From positions 1 to 57,957 of the forward strand of contig JAOUHD010000004.1 of the NCBI GenBank assembly GCA_029865345.1: DNA of 57,957 nt, given 5' to 3'. The DNA comes from Nitrospira sp. GTDB taxonomy: Bacteria; Nitrospirota; Nitrospiria; Nitrospirales; Nitrospiraceae. Each line of letters begins with the position of its first letter. Within the stretch, counting starts at the first letter, position 1. Positions 45,975 through 54,538 of this stretch are shown here, piece after piece. The position numbers and the translations under genes were made by a program. Below the pieces are notes generated by a model that was not told the DNA's origin, searched no databases, and saw only the letters and a list, made by a program, of their open reading frames with translations.

Positions 45975-46268
45975 TCAGGACTTTGCAGAGGCTTTTTTCT
46001 GCGCGGCTTTTTCAGCCTCAAACTGCTTCCAGACTCCTGCCCGACGCAGCAACGTCCGCACGGTCACCGTAGGTTGCGCGCCGTGCCGCAACCAAGACAG
46101 GACACGTTCCTGCTTCAATTCCGGTAGGCCGGCTTCTTTCAACGGGTCAAAAATTCCAAGGATCTCCAAGAACCGGCCGTCACGTGCTTTCCGTGAATCG
46201 GCGGCTACCACCCGATACATCGGTCGTTTATGCCTTCCCGTTCGAGCCAGTCTCAAATGTACAGCCAC
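45975..46268 (-). CDS. rpsP: 30S ribosomal protein S16
   Basis: A 97-residue S16: VAVHLRLARTGRHKRPMYRV, VVAADSRKARDGRFLEILGI and GAQPTVTVRTLLRRAGVW are conserved. The start is GTG 46268, six bases after AAGGAGGA, which beats the longer in-frame upstream extension. The 110 bases upstream, before ffh ends, contain short CTGACAGC/GCTGTCAG repeats. Confidence 0.96.
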   Translation of the reverse strand: MAVHLRLARTGRHKRPMYRVVAADSRKARDGRFLEILGIFDPLKEAGLPELKQERVLSWLRHGAQPTVTVRTLLRRAGVWKQFEAEKAAQKKASAKS

Positions 46269-46284
46269 AAAGTCCTCCTTAAGA

Positions 46285-46375
46285 TAAGTGAGCCGACAGC
46301 TGTCAGCTTCTTCATTCCAAACATTGCTTGCAGCCCATAGCTGAAAGCCATTCACTGACAGCCGACTGCGTTCCC
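46285..46375. repeat. Short inverted-repeat spacer between ffh and rpsP
   Basis: This 90-base spacer contains CGACAGCTGTCAGCTT, CATAGCTGAAAGCC and CACTGACAGCCG, that is, repeated CTGACAGC/GCTGTCAG and AGCTG units in both directions. They could form small hairpins that tune ffh to rpsP read-through. No T-run marks a terminator. Confidence 0.35.
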
Positions 46376-47722
46376 TCACATCGAGCGCATGAGTTGGGCA
46401 AGCTGTCGACGCCCTCCTGCACCGGTCATCGCCTTTGCCAGCTTCTTCGCGGATAAAAACTGCTTGATCAGACGATTCACATCCTGCACCGTCGTGCCGC
46501 TTCCACGAGCGATCCGCTTCTTCCGACTTCCATTGATAATCGTATGATCGCGGCGCTCCCGCGTGGTCATCGAATCAATCACGGCGACCACACGGCCGAT
46601 CTCTCGCTCCGGCTTGTCGCCTTCCATCGCGTGCTTGAGCTTTTGCCCACCCGGGAGCATGCCAAGAATCTGCTCAAACGAACCCATGCGGCTCATCTGG
46701 CCGAGCTGAGTTCGAAAATCTTCCAGGGTGAAGGTATTGCTGGTGAGCCGCTTCTGCGCTTCCTCCGCCTGCTCCCGAGTGATGCTTTCTTGGGCTTTCT
46801 CAATGAGCGAGAGCACGTCGCCCATCCCAAGAATACGGGAAGCCATCCGGTCCGGATGAAACGGCTCCAGTGCATCCAGCTTCTCCCCGACACCAAGAAA
46901 CTTGATGGGCTTGCCGGTGGCGGCCCGAATCGACAAGACCGCCCCTCCGCGCGCATCCCCTTCAACCTTGGTCAAAATAACACCGGTCACCCCGACCTTC
47001 TGATCAAACTGGCCGGCCATGGTCACCGCATCTTGCCCCGTCATCGCGTCGGCAACCAACAACACCTCATGAGGGGACACCGCTGTTTTCACGGCAACCA
47101 GTTCGTCCATGAGCTCGTTGTCGATATGCAGCCGACCGCCGGTATCCAAGATGATCAGATCAAAACCCTGATCGCGCCCCCGCTCGACCCCCGCACGGCA
47201 GATCCGCACCACATCCATCTGAGAAGCCTGAATGTGATCCGCGCGGTGCACCTCCACTCCGAGATCCCGACCAAGAGCACTCAGTTGCTCACCCGCCGCA
47301 GGGCGACGCGGGTCGGCTGCAACCAAGAGTACTCGCTTGCCTTGATTCTTGAATAGACGCGCAAGCTTGCCACTGGCCGTCGTCTTTCCGGCTCCTTGTA
47401 ATCCAACCATCATCAGGATGGTCGGAGGCATCGAGCTCAGGGCAAGTCCCGCCCGCTCATGCCCCATCATCGCCCTGAGTTCATCCCAGACGACTTTGAC
47501 GACCTGATGTCCGGGAGTCAGACTCTGCAGGACTTCCTGGCCAACGGCCTTTTGACGGACGCGATCGATGAATTCTTTGACGATCTTGAAATTGACGTCT
47601 GCTTCAAGAAGCGCAAACCGCACATCTTTCAGCGCTTCTGTGATGTTCTGCTCCGTGAGCACACCCTGCCCTCGGAGCTTCTTCAGAATTTTCTCAAACT
47701 TATCGCTCAACGCATCAAGCAT
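46376..47722 (-). CDS. ffh: Signal recognition particle protein Ffh
   Basis: A 448-residue SRP54 GTPase targeting nascent membrane proteins. The N domain starts MLDALSDKFEKILKKLRGQG; the G domain has VGLQGAGKTTASGKLARLF (G1, near residue 106), LVAADPRRPAAGEQL and GVGEKLDALEPFHPDRMASR; the methionine-rich M domain includes RGSGTTVQDVNRLIKQF. The G3 motif reads DTGGRL instead of DTAGRL, and the G4 motif reads TKVEGD instead of TKxDGD. Both are unusual for this family. The 5' end faces a divergent gene across a two-promoter region. Confidence 0.95.
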   Translation of the reverse strand: MLDALSDKFEKILKKLRGQGVLTEQNITEALKDVRFALLEADVNFKIVKEFIDRVRQKAVGQEVLQSLTPGHQVVKVVWDELRAMMGHERAGLALSSMPPTILMMVGLQGAGKTTASGKLARLFKNQGKRVLLVAADPRRPAAGEQLSALGRDLGVEVHRADHIQASQMDVVRICRAGVERGRDQGFDLIILDTGGRLHIDNELMDELVAVKTAVSPHEVLLVADAMTGQDAVTMAGQFDQKVGVTGVILTKVEGDARGGAVLSIRAATGKPIKFLGVGEKLDALEPFHPDRMASRILGMGDVLSLIEKAQESITREQAEEAQKRLTSNTFTLEDFRTQLGQMSRMGSFEQILGMLPGGQKLKHAMEGDKPEREIGRVVAVIDSMTTRERRDHTIINGSRKKRIARGSGTTVQDVNRLIKQFLSAKKLAKAMTGAGGRRQLAQLMRSM

Positions 47723-47811
47723 GACACCATATCACCACAAAGAAAGAGGCCATCGAAGCCTTGCACCAGACATCCGATCGCCTCGAAAATCCTGGAAAAA
47801 GAGCATCGGGG

Positions 47812-47840
47812 AGTGTATCGGACCAGGCAGGGCAAGTCAA
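47812..47840 (-). promoter_or_regulatory. Sigma70-like promoter of ffh
   Basis: On the minus strand TTGACT (47840-47835) and TACACT (47817-47812) are 17 bases apart. Transcription should start near 47805, about 83 bases before the ffh ATG. This probably also serves rpsP-rimM-trmD-rplS-rnhB-yraN downstream. Confidence 0.55.
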
Positions 47841-47865
47841 GGTCATCCCCAAGTCAGTAGTTTTA

Positions 47866-47894
47866 TTGACATGCCGAAAACCTTCGGATATGGT
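47866..47894 (+). promoter_or_regulatory. Sigma70-like promoter of the DUF4321 gene
   Basis: A perfect -35 TTGACA (47866-47871) and TATGGT (47889-47894) are 17 bases apart. The spacer holds a small inverted repeat, CCGAA and TTCGG. Transcription would start near 47901, about 53 bases before the GTG. Confidence 0.55.
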
Positions 47895-47953
47895 GCCCTT
47901 CAGCCACTGAATAGCATACGTACGGAAACTCATAAGGAAAGAAGAGTAGCCGC

Positions 47954-48214
47954 GTGAGAAAGTCGCCCTGGGTTTTGATCATCTTCGTGCTGATTGGGGG
48001 ACTCCTTGGTGGAATACTTGGGGAAATTCTCCACGTTATGGCACCTCAAGGCACCATCCAAAACATTTTTGCGACGAACTTTAATCCTGGGATCAGCCCC
48101 CCGCTCACCATTGACCTTGTCCTGATCAAACTAGTCTTAGGATTCAATATTAAAGTCAACATCCTGAGCATTCTTGGCATGTTCATCGGAATCTACCTCT
48201 ACAAACACGTCTAG
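47954..48214 (+). CDS. DUF4321 family membrane protein
   Basis: An 86-residue protein with two hydrophobic segments, WVLIIFVLIGGLLGGILGEI and LVLGFNIKVNILSILGMFIG, separated by a loop with NPGISPPLTIDL. This matches the small DUF4321 family of inner membrane proteins with unknown function. Start is GTG 47954. It has its own promoter, divergent from ffh. Confidence 0.8.
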   Translation: MRKSPWVLIIFVLIGGLLGGILGEILHVMAPQGTIQNIFATNFNPGISPPLTIDLVLIKLVLGFNIKVNILSILGMFIGIYLYKHV

Positions 48215-48377
48215 CAGCCGAAACAGCCCATCGGTTTCGTTCTCGTCTGGTGAACCTCACGATGGCTTTGCTCGGTACAGCGCGAGTCTTGGCGCGCCAG
48301 GGCGAGCACGTGAACACACAAGCTTTTCGACGAACTGCCTAACGCTTCCGTGGATGAAGGTCCGCTTGTGCCCCTTT

Positions 48378-50375
48378 CTAGGACTTCGCGTTCAACGCTT
48401 GCAGTCGGAGCGACCGAATGTGATTGCGCAGTTCTGCGGCTCGCTCAAAGGCCAGCTCTTTGGCGGCAGCTTTCATCTCTGACTCCAGGCGTTCGATAAG
48501 CTGATCCGTTGATTCCGAACCTCCGTACTGTTCGAGTGATTCCGCTGCGAGGTCCAACCGAACATAGTCCATGTCGGCCACTGCATACTCAAGGGAAGGA
48601 ATACTCTTCGTAATACCGACCGGGGTAATGCCGTGCACTCGGTTGTACTCGGCTTGAATCTCACGGCGTCGGTTCGTTTCCTCGATCGCCTGTTTCATCG
48701 AGTTCGTCACAACATCTCCGTAAAAAATCACCCGTCCTTCGAGGTGGCGTGCGGCTCTCCCCGCCGTTTGAATTAATGAGCGGTACGAGCGCAGGTACCC
48801 TTCTTTATCGGCATCAAGAATCGCGACCAGGCTCACTTCGGGAAGATCAAGCCCTTCGCGTAGAAGATTGATCCCTACCAGCACGTCAAACATCCCACAC
48901 CGGAGGTCGCGGATGATCTCGGCGCGTTCAAGTGTCTTAATATCGGAATGCAAATAGCGAACTTTGACCCCCAAGTCATGGTAATACTCAGTCAGATCTT
49001 CCGCCATCCGCTTCGTCAAGGTCGTCACGAGAACCCTGGCGCCCTTCGCAACCTCCGCACGGACCTGGCCGAGGAGATGGTCCACCTGGCCCTTGGCTGG
49101 CACGACCTCGATTCGCGGATCCATCAACCCGGTCGGACGAACGATCTGCTCAACCACATCAGGGCCAGCATGCTCCAGTTCATAGGTCCCTGGTGTTGCG
49201 GACACATAGACCACCTGATTGAGACAGCCCTCGAACTCGGAAAACTTCAACGGGCGGTTGTCAACCGCCGACGGCAATCGAAATCCATACTCCACCAACG
49301 TCCGTTTCCTGGAGTAATCTCCCTCATACATCCCACCGACCTGTGGAACCATCGCGTGGGACTCATCGACGATCAACAGGAAATCCTTCGGAAAATAATC
49401 CAATAATGTGGGAGGCGGCTCACCCGACTTTCGCCCGCTGAGATGGCGTGAGTAATTCTCGATCCCATGGCAATAGCCCATGGCTCGAATCATCTCCAGA
49501 TCGAATTTAGTACGCTGCTCGATGCGTTGAGCTTCCAGCAGGCGTCCCGCCTTCCTAAAATACGTCACGCGTTCATCGAGTTCTTCCTCAATGCCGGTAA
49601 TGGCCCGCTCATAGCGATCAGGGGCAATGAGGTAATGGGTGTTCGGATAGATCGCGATCTTGGGGAGCTTACCCAGCGATTTCCCGGTGAGTGGATCGAT
49701 TTCATGAATCGCGTCCACAACATCGCCGAACAGCTCGATGCGCACCGACTTCGCCTCAGACGAAGCAGGAAAAATCTCGATCACGTCTCCCCGCGCCCGG
49801 AACGTCCCTCGATGAAAATCCGCATCATTGCGCTCGTATTGAATCTCCACCAGTTTCGATAAGATCTTTTCTCGCCTCGTCTCGACGCCTTCCTCCAAAT
49901 AAATCAGCATGTCATGGTAGACCTCCGGTGACCCAAGCCCATAGATACAGGACACCGAGGACACGATCAGCACGTCGTTTCGTTGTAACAGTTCAGTCGT
50001 GGCGGAGTGGCGCATCTGATCAATCGCATCGTTGATAGAGGCATCCTTCGCGATATACGTGTCACTCTGCGGAATATACGCTTCCGGTTGATAGTAGTCG
50101 TAATAGCTCACGAAGTACTCGACGGCATTCTGAGGGAAAAACTGTTTGAACTCCTGATAGAGTTGACCGGCCAACGTCTTATTGTGGACCAGCACAAGCG
50201 TCGGCTTCTGAACACGCTCGATGAGATTGGCCATCGTGAAGGTCTTGCCAGACCCCGTCACTCCGAGCAAGACGAGGTGTCTTTTCCCGGACTGCACTCC
50301 AGCGGTCAGCCTGGCGATGGCTTGCGGCTGATCCCCGCAGGCTTTAAAGGGAGCCTCTAGCTTAAAGGGCGGCAC
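48378..50375 (-). CDS. uvrB: Excinuclease ABC subunit B
   Basis: A 665-residue damage-recognition helicase. [20 protein letters not shown] at the N-terminus, [15 protein letters not shown] (Walker A, about residue 38), the beta-hairpin [18 protein letters not shown] and TRMAEDL-like [16 protein letters not shown] are typical. The last 40 residues ([19 protein letters not shown]) are the UVR motif that binds UvrC. I chose GTG 50375 after GGGGGG; a GTG at 50417 would add 14 residues. uvrA and uvrC are not in the window. Confidence 0.96.
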   Translation of the reverse strand: MPPFKLEAPFKACGDQPQAIARLTAGVQSGKRHLVLLGVTGSGKTFTMANLIERVQKPTLVLVHNKTLAGQLYQEFKQFFPQNAVEYFVSYYDYYQPEAYIPQSDTYIAKDASINDAIDQMRHSATTELLQRNDVLIVSSVSCIYGLGSPEVYHDMLIYLEEGVETRREKILSKLVEIQYERNDADFHRGTFRARGDVIEIFPASSEAKSVRIELFGDVVDAIHEIDPLTGKSLGKLPKIAIYPNTHYLIAPDRYERAITGIEEELDERVTYFRKAGRLLEAQRIEQRTKFDLEMIRAMGYCHGIENYSRHLSGRKSGEPPPTLLDYFPKDFLLIVDESHAMVPQVGGMYEGDYSRKRTLVEYGFRLPSAVDNRPLKFSEFEGCLNQVVYVSATPGTYELEHAGPDVVEQIVRPTGLMDPRIEVVPAKGQVDHLLGQVRAEVAKGARVLVTTLTKRMAEDLTEYYHDLGVKVRYLHSDIKTLERAEIIRDLRCGMFDVLVGINLLREGLDLPEVSLVAILDADKEGYLRSYRSLIQTAGRAARHLEGRVIFYGDVVTNSMKQAIEETNRRREIQAEYNRVHGITPVGITKSIPSLEYAVADMDYVRLDLAAESLEQYGGSESTDQLIERLESEMKAAAKELAFERAAELRNHIRSLRLQALNAKS

Positions 50376-50446
50376 GATCCCCCCGGTAAAACCATGTGAA
50401 CGGACATCCAGATACACACCAATGACTGGGGACGTTCCAAGCCCAA

Positions 50447-50482
50447 AAGTAAAAAGGGCTGCCGGAATTTCCGGCAGCCCTT
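50447..50482 (-). terminator. Rho-independent terminator of the RRM gene
   Basis: AAGGGCTGCCGGA (50454-50466) pairs perfectly with TCCGGCAGCCCTT (50470-50482), a 13-base stem with a three-base loop. On the minus strand the stem is followed by TTTACTTTT, which fits termination of the RRM gene just before uvrB. Confidence 0.85.
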
Positions 50483-50505
50483 ATCGCAGCAGAACAAATC
50501 TGACG

Positions 50506-50808
50506 TTACCCGCGACCGCCTCCGAATCCTCCACGCCCACCACCTCCACCTGAACGGGGCTCCTGAGGACGCGCTTCATTCACCGTTAACGTCCGGCCAC
50601 CGAGGGGTGTGCCGTTCAACGCGGCAACCGCCGCTTGTGCTTCAGCATCGGACGACATTTCCACAAACCCAAACCCACGAGACTGCCCAGTGAACTTATC
50701 CGTAATAATCCGCGCCGAGGCAACCGCCCCATGCGCTGCAAACAGATCGCTTAGCTGTTGCTCGGTTGTTGAATACGGTAATCCACCAACATAAATCTTC
50801 GCACCCAT
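50506..50808 (-). CDS. RRM-domain RNA-binding protein
   Basis: A 100-residue protein with a single RRM: RNP2 is KIYVGGLPYSTTEQQL, and RNP1 is SRGFGFVEMSSDAEAQAAV. A glycine-rich tail (SGGGGGRGGFGGGRG) resembles cyanobacterial cold-regulated Rbp proteins and plant glycine-rich RNA-binding proteins. It likely binds single-stranded RNA. ATG 50808 follows AAAGGAGGAG. A terminator is 24 bases downstream and a long leader lies upstream. Confidence 0.92.
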   Translation of the reverse strand: MGAKIYVGGLPYSTTEQQLSDLFAAHGAVASARIITDKFTGQSRGFGFVEMSSDAEAQAAVAALNGTPLGGRTLTVNEARPQEPRSGGGGGRGGFGGGRG

Positions 50809-51007
50809 CGGACTCCTCCTTTGACACAATGATGTTGTCTTGGACTCGAGAAAGCAACGAGGAAGGAATGGGCCGAAGGCGTCAACACAGCGGCGACTTA
50901 GCTCTGGCTTCCGATCAGATTCCCGGACTGGCCCAAATACAACATCTATTCAGGCCTTGTCACTTTCCGCGCCGGTTTTGCCAGGCCCTTAGCACACCGG
51001 TCAGTTC

Positions 51008-51037
51008 ATGCTACTCCAAGCAGATAAGAAAATGCAA
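51008..51037 (-). promoter_or_regulatory. Possible promoter of the RRM gene with long 5' leader
   Basis: On the minus strand TTGCAT (51037-51032) and TAGCAT (51013-51008) are 18 bases apart. Transcription would start near 51001, leaving a leader of about 190 bases, such as is common for cold-induced messages. The two hexamers are only fair matches. Confidence 0.35.
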
Positions 51038-51072
51038 GGTTGAGGCCAAACTGGCTCACTAGTGAGCCCAGG

Positions 51073-51834
51073 CTAATAGGCTGGCGGCGCGGAAAACGGT
51101 CGGTGGGAGAAGAGAGGAACGGCATGAAAGCTATCGAACCACATCGTCGATGTTCCAGCAACGGCTAACCCAACCTGCCCCAACCCCAATACTTGGTCTT
51201 CGATAGAGAGGATGAGCGTTCCATCCACAAATACTTCGATAAAATCCTTGCTGATAATGGTATTCCGCTGCACCCTGAGTGAATGCCACTCAACCGGTTT
51301 CAGAATGACCGGTGCCTGACCGAGAACCGTTGCAAGTCCGTCAGAGAGCCGAACAAATCGGGCTTGTCGAGCGAAAGGGTCGACGATCGCCGTATAAAAA
51401 TTCCTTGCATCACGCACCCCCAAGACAAGCCCCCCTGATCCAACGGCCCCTTCCGGCATATGAAATCGAACGCTCAGGTCAGGATATTCATACTGCATTC
51501 CCTCAGCCAATAGAAGCTGGTAACAATTCTGGGTACAGGTTGAGGAGCCAGTGACCCCTTGCGGCGGAGAAGGTGCCGTCGCATGAGCCTGGACCACCCA
51601 CTCCGCAAGCGGTTCGTCAGTGGAAATCGCCTTAACGAAGCTGGTGGGCTGACCGTTGGGGACATCCTGGTCGAACGTCCACTTTTGGAAAAGCCCCCCC
51701 ACCGCCTGTTTTTTGAGATTGGCAGTTTTTTCCTCGTGTGTTTCATTCTGAATTGCGTACGCCGAGATAGAGCCCAGCATCAGACTAAGGCCCGTGACAA
51801 GGGAAACACAGATTGTCCTGGAAGTTCGTTTCAT
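51073..51834 (-). CDS. Secreted LamG/concanavalin-like hypothetical protein
   Basis: A 253-residue protein. MKRTSRTICVSLVTGLSLML and GSISAYA form a signal peptide. The mature part has YPDLSVRFHMPEGAVGSGGL, RNFYTAIVDPFARQARFVRL, VEWHSLRVQRNTI and VFVDGTLILSIEDQVLGLGQ, which match the jelly-roll domain of secreted concanavalin-like (DUF1080-type) proteins. It probably binds or cuts a sugar, but no catalytic residues can be named. An in-frame ATG at 51879 overlaps the upstream stop (TAATG), so a longer form is possible. Confidence 0.7.
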   Translation of the reverse strand: MKRTSRTICVSLVTGLSLMLGSISAYAIQNETHEEKTANLKKQAVGGLFQKWTFDQDVPNGQPTSFVKAISTDEPLAEWVVQAHATAPSPPQGVTGSSTCTQNCYQLLLAEGMQYEYPDLSVRFHMPEGAVGSGGLVLGVRDARNFYTAIVDPFARQARFVRLSDGLATVLGQAPVILKPVEWHSLRVQRNTIISKDFIEVFVDGTLILSIEDQVLGLGQVGLAVAGTSTMWFDSFHAVPLFSHRPFSAPPAY

Positions 51835-51878
51835 AACGACACACGGTCGAGTTGGCTCACACACCGACAGCATCCTCA

Positions 51879-52163
51879 TTACTTCGATTTTCCCGTGTTC
51901 TTGATTTGGAGAATCTCGCGCTGCAGCCGGTCCCGCTCGGCCAGTATCTTCTTCCTGCGTTGACCCCGGGTCCAGATCCACCACCGCAGTTTCTGGCTGA
52001 AGCTCACCGTCGGAGTCGGAGCGCTACCGCCGGGAGCCTCCTGAAACGAATAGCCGTCATGGCTGTCACGTTGCTCGAAAAATCGCCGGTACAAATGATC
52101 GTACAAGCCTTTCCCTGATTCACCGCCTGCCATATCCACTCCATCACTGATTGAAGCGTTCAC
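51879..52163 (-). CDS. Hypothetical protein, C-terminal basic coiled coil
   Basis: A 94-residue protein beginning at GTG 52163. It has a short acidic start, GLYDHLYRRFFEQRD, a proline-rich middle, and a basic end RRKKILAERDRLQREILQI that could form a coiled coil. No family is recognised. Its TAA stop overlaps an ATG of the next frame (TAATG). Confidence 0.5.
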   Translation of the reverse strand: MNASISDGVDMAGGESGKGLYDHLYRRFFEQRDSHDGYSFQEAPGGSAPTPTVSFSQKLRWWIWTRGQRRKKILAERDRLQREILQIKNTGKSK

Positions 52164-52313
52164 TCTATCCCAGCTCGTTCGCGTCCCTCAGGTACATAGC
52201 ACTGAATCGATCGTACTCGCTGATGCAGCGAATACTACCTGGGCTCAATGCCGCTCTGCAAGCGGCGTTGCCCACTGTGCTATGATCGGCCACATAAACG
52301 TAATGGCCTGATT

Positions 52314-53873
52314 ATGATCAGACGCTCGCCATCGAAACGTGTCTGTCCTTTCACGCATGCCTGGCACGCTTGGGCCCTGGCCTGCACCGTGCTGGCGCTG
52401 GGAGTGCAGCCTCCGTCCAGTCTGGCTCAATTATCGATGTCGACTCTTGAGGCTGCCATCGAATCGCTCTCGGCAGATCGGATGCTCGCAGATATCCGAA
52501 CCCTCAGCGGACCAGCATTCAATGGAAGGCAAAGTGGCACGGCTGACGACCTGCGGTCGGCACAGTGGGTGGCGCAAGAGTTTCGCTCGGCAGGCCTGAG
52601 TCTGCCGCTCATTCACAATAGCTCACGCACACTCTCTTTCCCAAGCGGAAAAGACGGCACATCATCAGGCGCCATGACAGCCGTAATACCCACTCCCCTC
52701 ATGGCGCCAGATCCGGCGTTGCGAGTCGGTACCGCCGATCAGCTCGCCACCAGAAACCTTGGCTCAGACTATCTCCCGATCTTTGATGCGCCATCGGCTG
52801 ACATCCAAGCCCCAATCGTGTTCGTCGGATATGGCATTGTCGATACAACGCACGGCATTGACGACTATGCCGGAGTCGACGTGAACAATTGCATCGTGCT
52901 GTTCCTGCGGGGCAAGCCGGAGCATTATCCACGTCCCGTCAGCCATGCCGACAAAGTTCGGCTTGCCCGGGAACATGGAGCGGTCGGCTATTTAACGGCG
53001 ACCGGTCCTCTGCTCCACCCCTATGAGATCCGCCGAGGCGTGACTGGTAACCCCAGCGCCTTTTACGGACAGTTGCCGTCTGATCAAGCCATTCCCGGCG
53101 CCTGGATCAGCACGGCACTCGCCCAAGACCTTCTCACCGAATTGAACGGAGCCGCTCCCGATCGCCTTCGCACGCTTCAGGAACGACTGAACCATGCGGC
53201 CTCATCACAGGCCACACGCACCCACCGATTGGCCTCGCTTCATTGGGAGACTGCCACAGAGGACGGCCTCCTGGTCAATGTGCTGGGGATGATCCCTGGA
53301 ACAGGAACCGAGACCATCATTATCGGAGCCCATCGCGATCACTTCGGTCGTCCGGGAGGGATGCTGTTCCCCGGCGCGGATGACAATGCCTCTGGAACGG
53401 CAGTCATCTTGGAGGTGGCGCGGACACTCACTAAGATTGACGTGCGTCCCTCCCAAACAATCCTCTTCATCTCATTTAGTGGTGAGGAGCGCGACCTACT
53501 CGGCTCACGCCTCTATACCTCTCGGCCGATCATTCCCCTCAATACCACGAGGGCCATGATCAACATCGACCATGCAGGCGTCGGCAATGGACGACTCACT
53601 GTCGGCGTGACAGGGTTAGAGAAGGACGTCCCTCTCGCGGCAGGGGAAGCCGCGGGCATTCACGACACACTGGATCTCTATGGATTCTTCCCCGGCGGTG
53701 ACCATGTGCCGTTCAAAGAAGCTGGCGTACCGACCGTCACGGTGGTGAGTGGCGGGGTGCATTCACACTTTCACCAACCAACGGATACCGCCGAGACCAT
53801 CGAGTCAGGAGTCTTAACAGCCACCGCTCGGTACGTGCTGGCCATGACCTGGCAGCTGGCCTACGGGCCATAA
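52314..53873 (+). CDS. M28 family aminopeptidase with PA domain
   Basis: A 519-residue exported zinc peptidase. The signal peptide is WHAWALACTVLALGVQPPSS. A PA domain around residues 160-300 includes VFVGYGIVDTTHGIDDYAGV. The catalytic domain has all metal and catalytic motifs: GAHRDHFG (about residue 339), GADDNASGT (357), SGEERDLLGS (390), NIDHAG (417) and HFHQPTDT (486). It would release amino acids from peptides in the periplasm or outside. ATG 52314 gives a normal signal peptide. Confidence 0.9.
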   Translation: MIRRSPSKRVCPFTHAWHAWALACTVLALGVQPPSSLAQLSMSTLEAAIESLSADRMLADIRTLSGPAFNGRQSGTADDLRSAQWVAQEFRSAGLSLPLIHNSSRTLSFPSGKDGTSSGAMTAVIPTPLMAPDPALRVGTADQLATRNLGSDYLPIFDAPSADIQAPIVFVGYGIVDTTHGIDDYAGVDVNNCIVLFLRGKPEHYPRPVSHADKVRLAREHGAVGYLTATGPLLHPYEIRRGVTGNPSAFYGQLPSDQAIPGAWISTALAQDLLTELNGAAPDRLRTLQERLNHAASSQATRTHRLASLHWETATEDGLLVNVLGMIPGTGTETIIIGAHRDHFGRPGGMLFPGADDNASGTAVILEVARTLTKIDVRPSQTILFISFSGEERDLLGSRLYTSRPIIPLNTTRAMINIDHAGVGNGRLTVGVTGLEKDVPLAAGEAAGIHDTLDLYGFFPGGDHVPFKEAGVPTVTVVSGGVHSHFHQPTDTAETIESGVLTATARYVLAMTWQLAYGP

Positions 53874-54022
53874 ACGGCTGCACATCGTTTCACAAACGAC
53901 CGGCAGTGATCTTCAAGGGCCAAGAAGATAGATTCAGAAACATCGGTCAATCCGCCCATTGCAATTGACGCTTGATGATGCCGCAGGAAATACAACAACG
54001 CAGGAGCAACCAGCACACACAC

Positions 54023-54475
54023 CTACGGCATCTCGTCGAGTAACCCAGACTCGATCGGAGGCAACGGAGCGGTTTCGCGTGGCGGCCCAGGAAGGACGGT
54101 GGGGCTACCTACCTGATTTGCACCTTGGATAAGCCCAATGGACAGCTGTGGTCCGAAGGTCATCATCGCTCCACTCCACGCCTGACCAGTTGTCGGATTG
54201 CGAAAGTTAAAGGACTGGAAGTTGGGCGCCGGTGCGTAGAGGAACCCTTGCGTTCCTTGGTTATCGATGTACAGACTGCCGCCGCCAAACTTAAACAGCG
54301 GAGAGACTCCTCCACCAAATGACCGGACGCTCGATGCGCCCGCGGTACTCTGCGCGAGGGCGGCCTCGTCGGCATAGGGCGCCACAACCGCCAGCACACC
54401 CAGCAAACCACCTATGACGCTCACGCGTCGCAAGCGGTTGCCTGCTTGTTGGATGAGACGAGCATTTATGTTCAT
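54023..54475 (-). CDS. Secreted hypothetical protein, divergent to the TolC-family gene
   Basis: A 150-residue protein with a signal peptide (RRVSVIGGLLGVLAVVAPYA) and a low-complexity mature part rich in Gly, Phe, Pro and Asn, for example SFGGGVSPLFKFGGGSLYID and PNFQSFNFRNPTTGQAW. It resembles short extracellular or outer membrane associated proteins but matches no family I know. ATG 54475 fits the signal peptide. It shares a promoter region with the divergent TolC-like gene. Confidence 0.6.
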   Translation of the reverse strand: MNINARLIQQAGNRLRRVSVIGGLLGVLAVVAPYADEAALAQSTAGASSVRSFGGGVSPLFKFGGGSLYIDNQGTQGFLYAPAPNFQSFNFRNPTTGQAWSGAMMTFGPQLSIGLIQGANQVGSPTVLPGPPRETAPLPPIESGLLDEMP

Positions 54476-54502
54476 GACAGAGACCACAGGACACATTATA
54501 GT
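54474..54502 (+). promoter_or_regulatory. Promoter of the TolC-family gene, overlapping a reverse -10 box
   Basis: On the plus strand ATGACA (54474-54479) and TATAGT (54497-54502) are 17 bases apart. The reverse strand has a perfect TATAAT at 54500-54495 in the same bases, pointing to the divergent secreted-protein gene. The shared region looks like a bidirectional promoter with overlapping -10 elements. Confidence 0.5.
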
Positions 54503-54538
54503 ATGTTCTTGTTTAGATCGTCGATCAAGGAGGGATGT

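Noticed and set aside
46269..46379. Long N-terminal extension of rpsP
   Set aside because: S16 normally starts at the VAVHLRL segment, and AAGGAGGA stands directly before GTG 46268.
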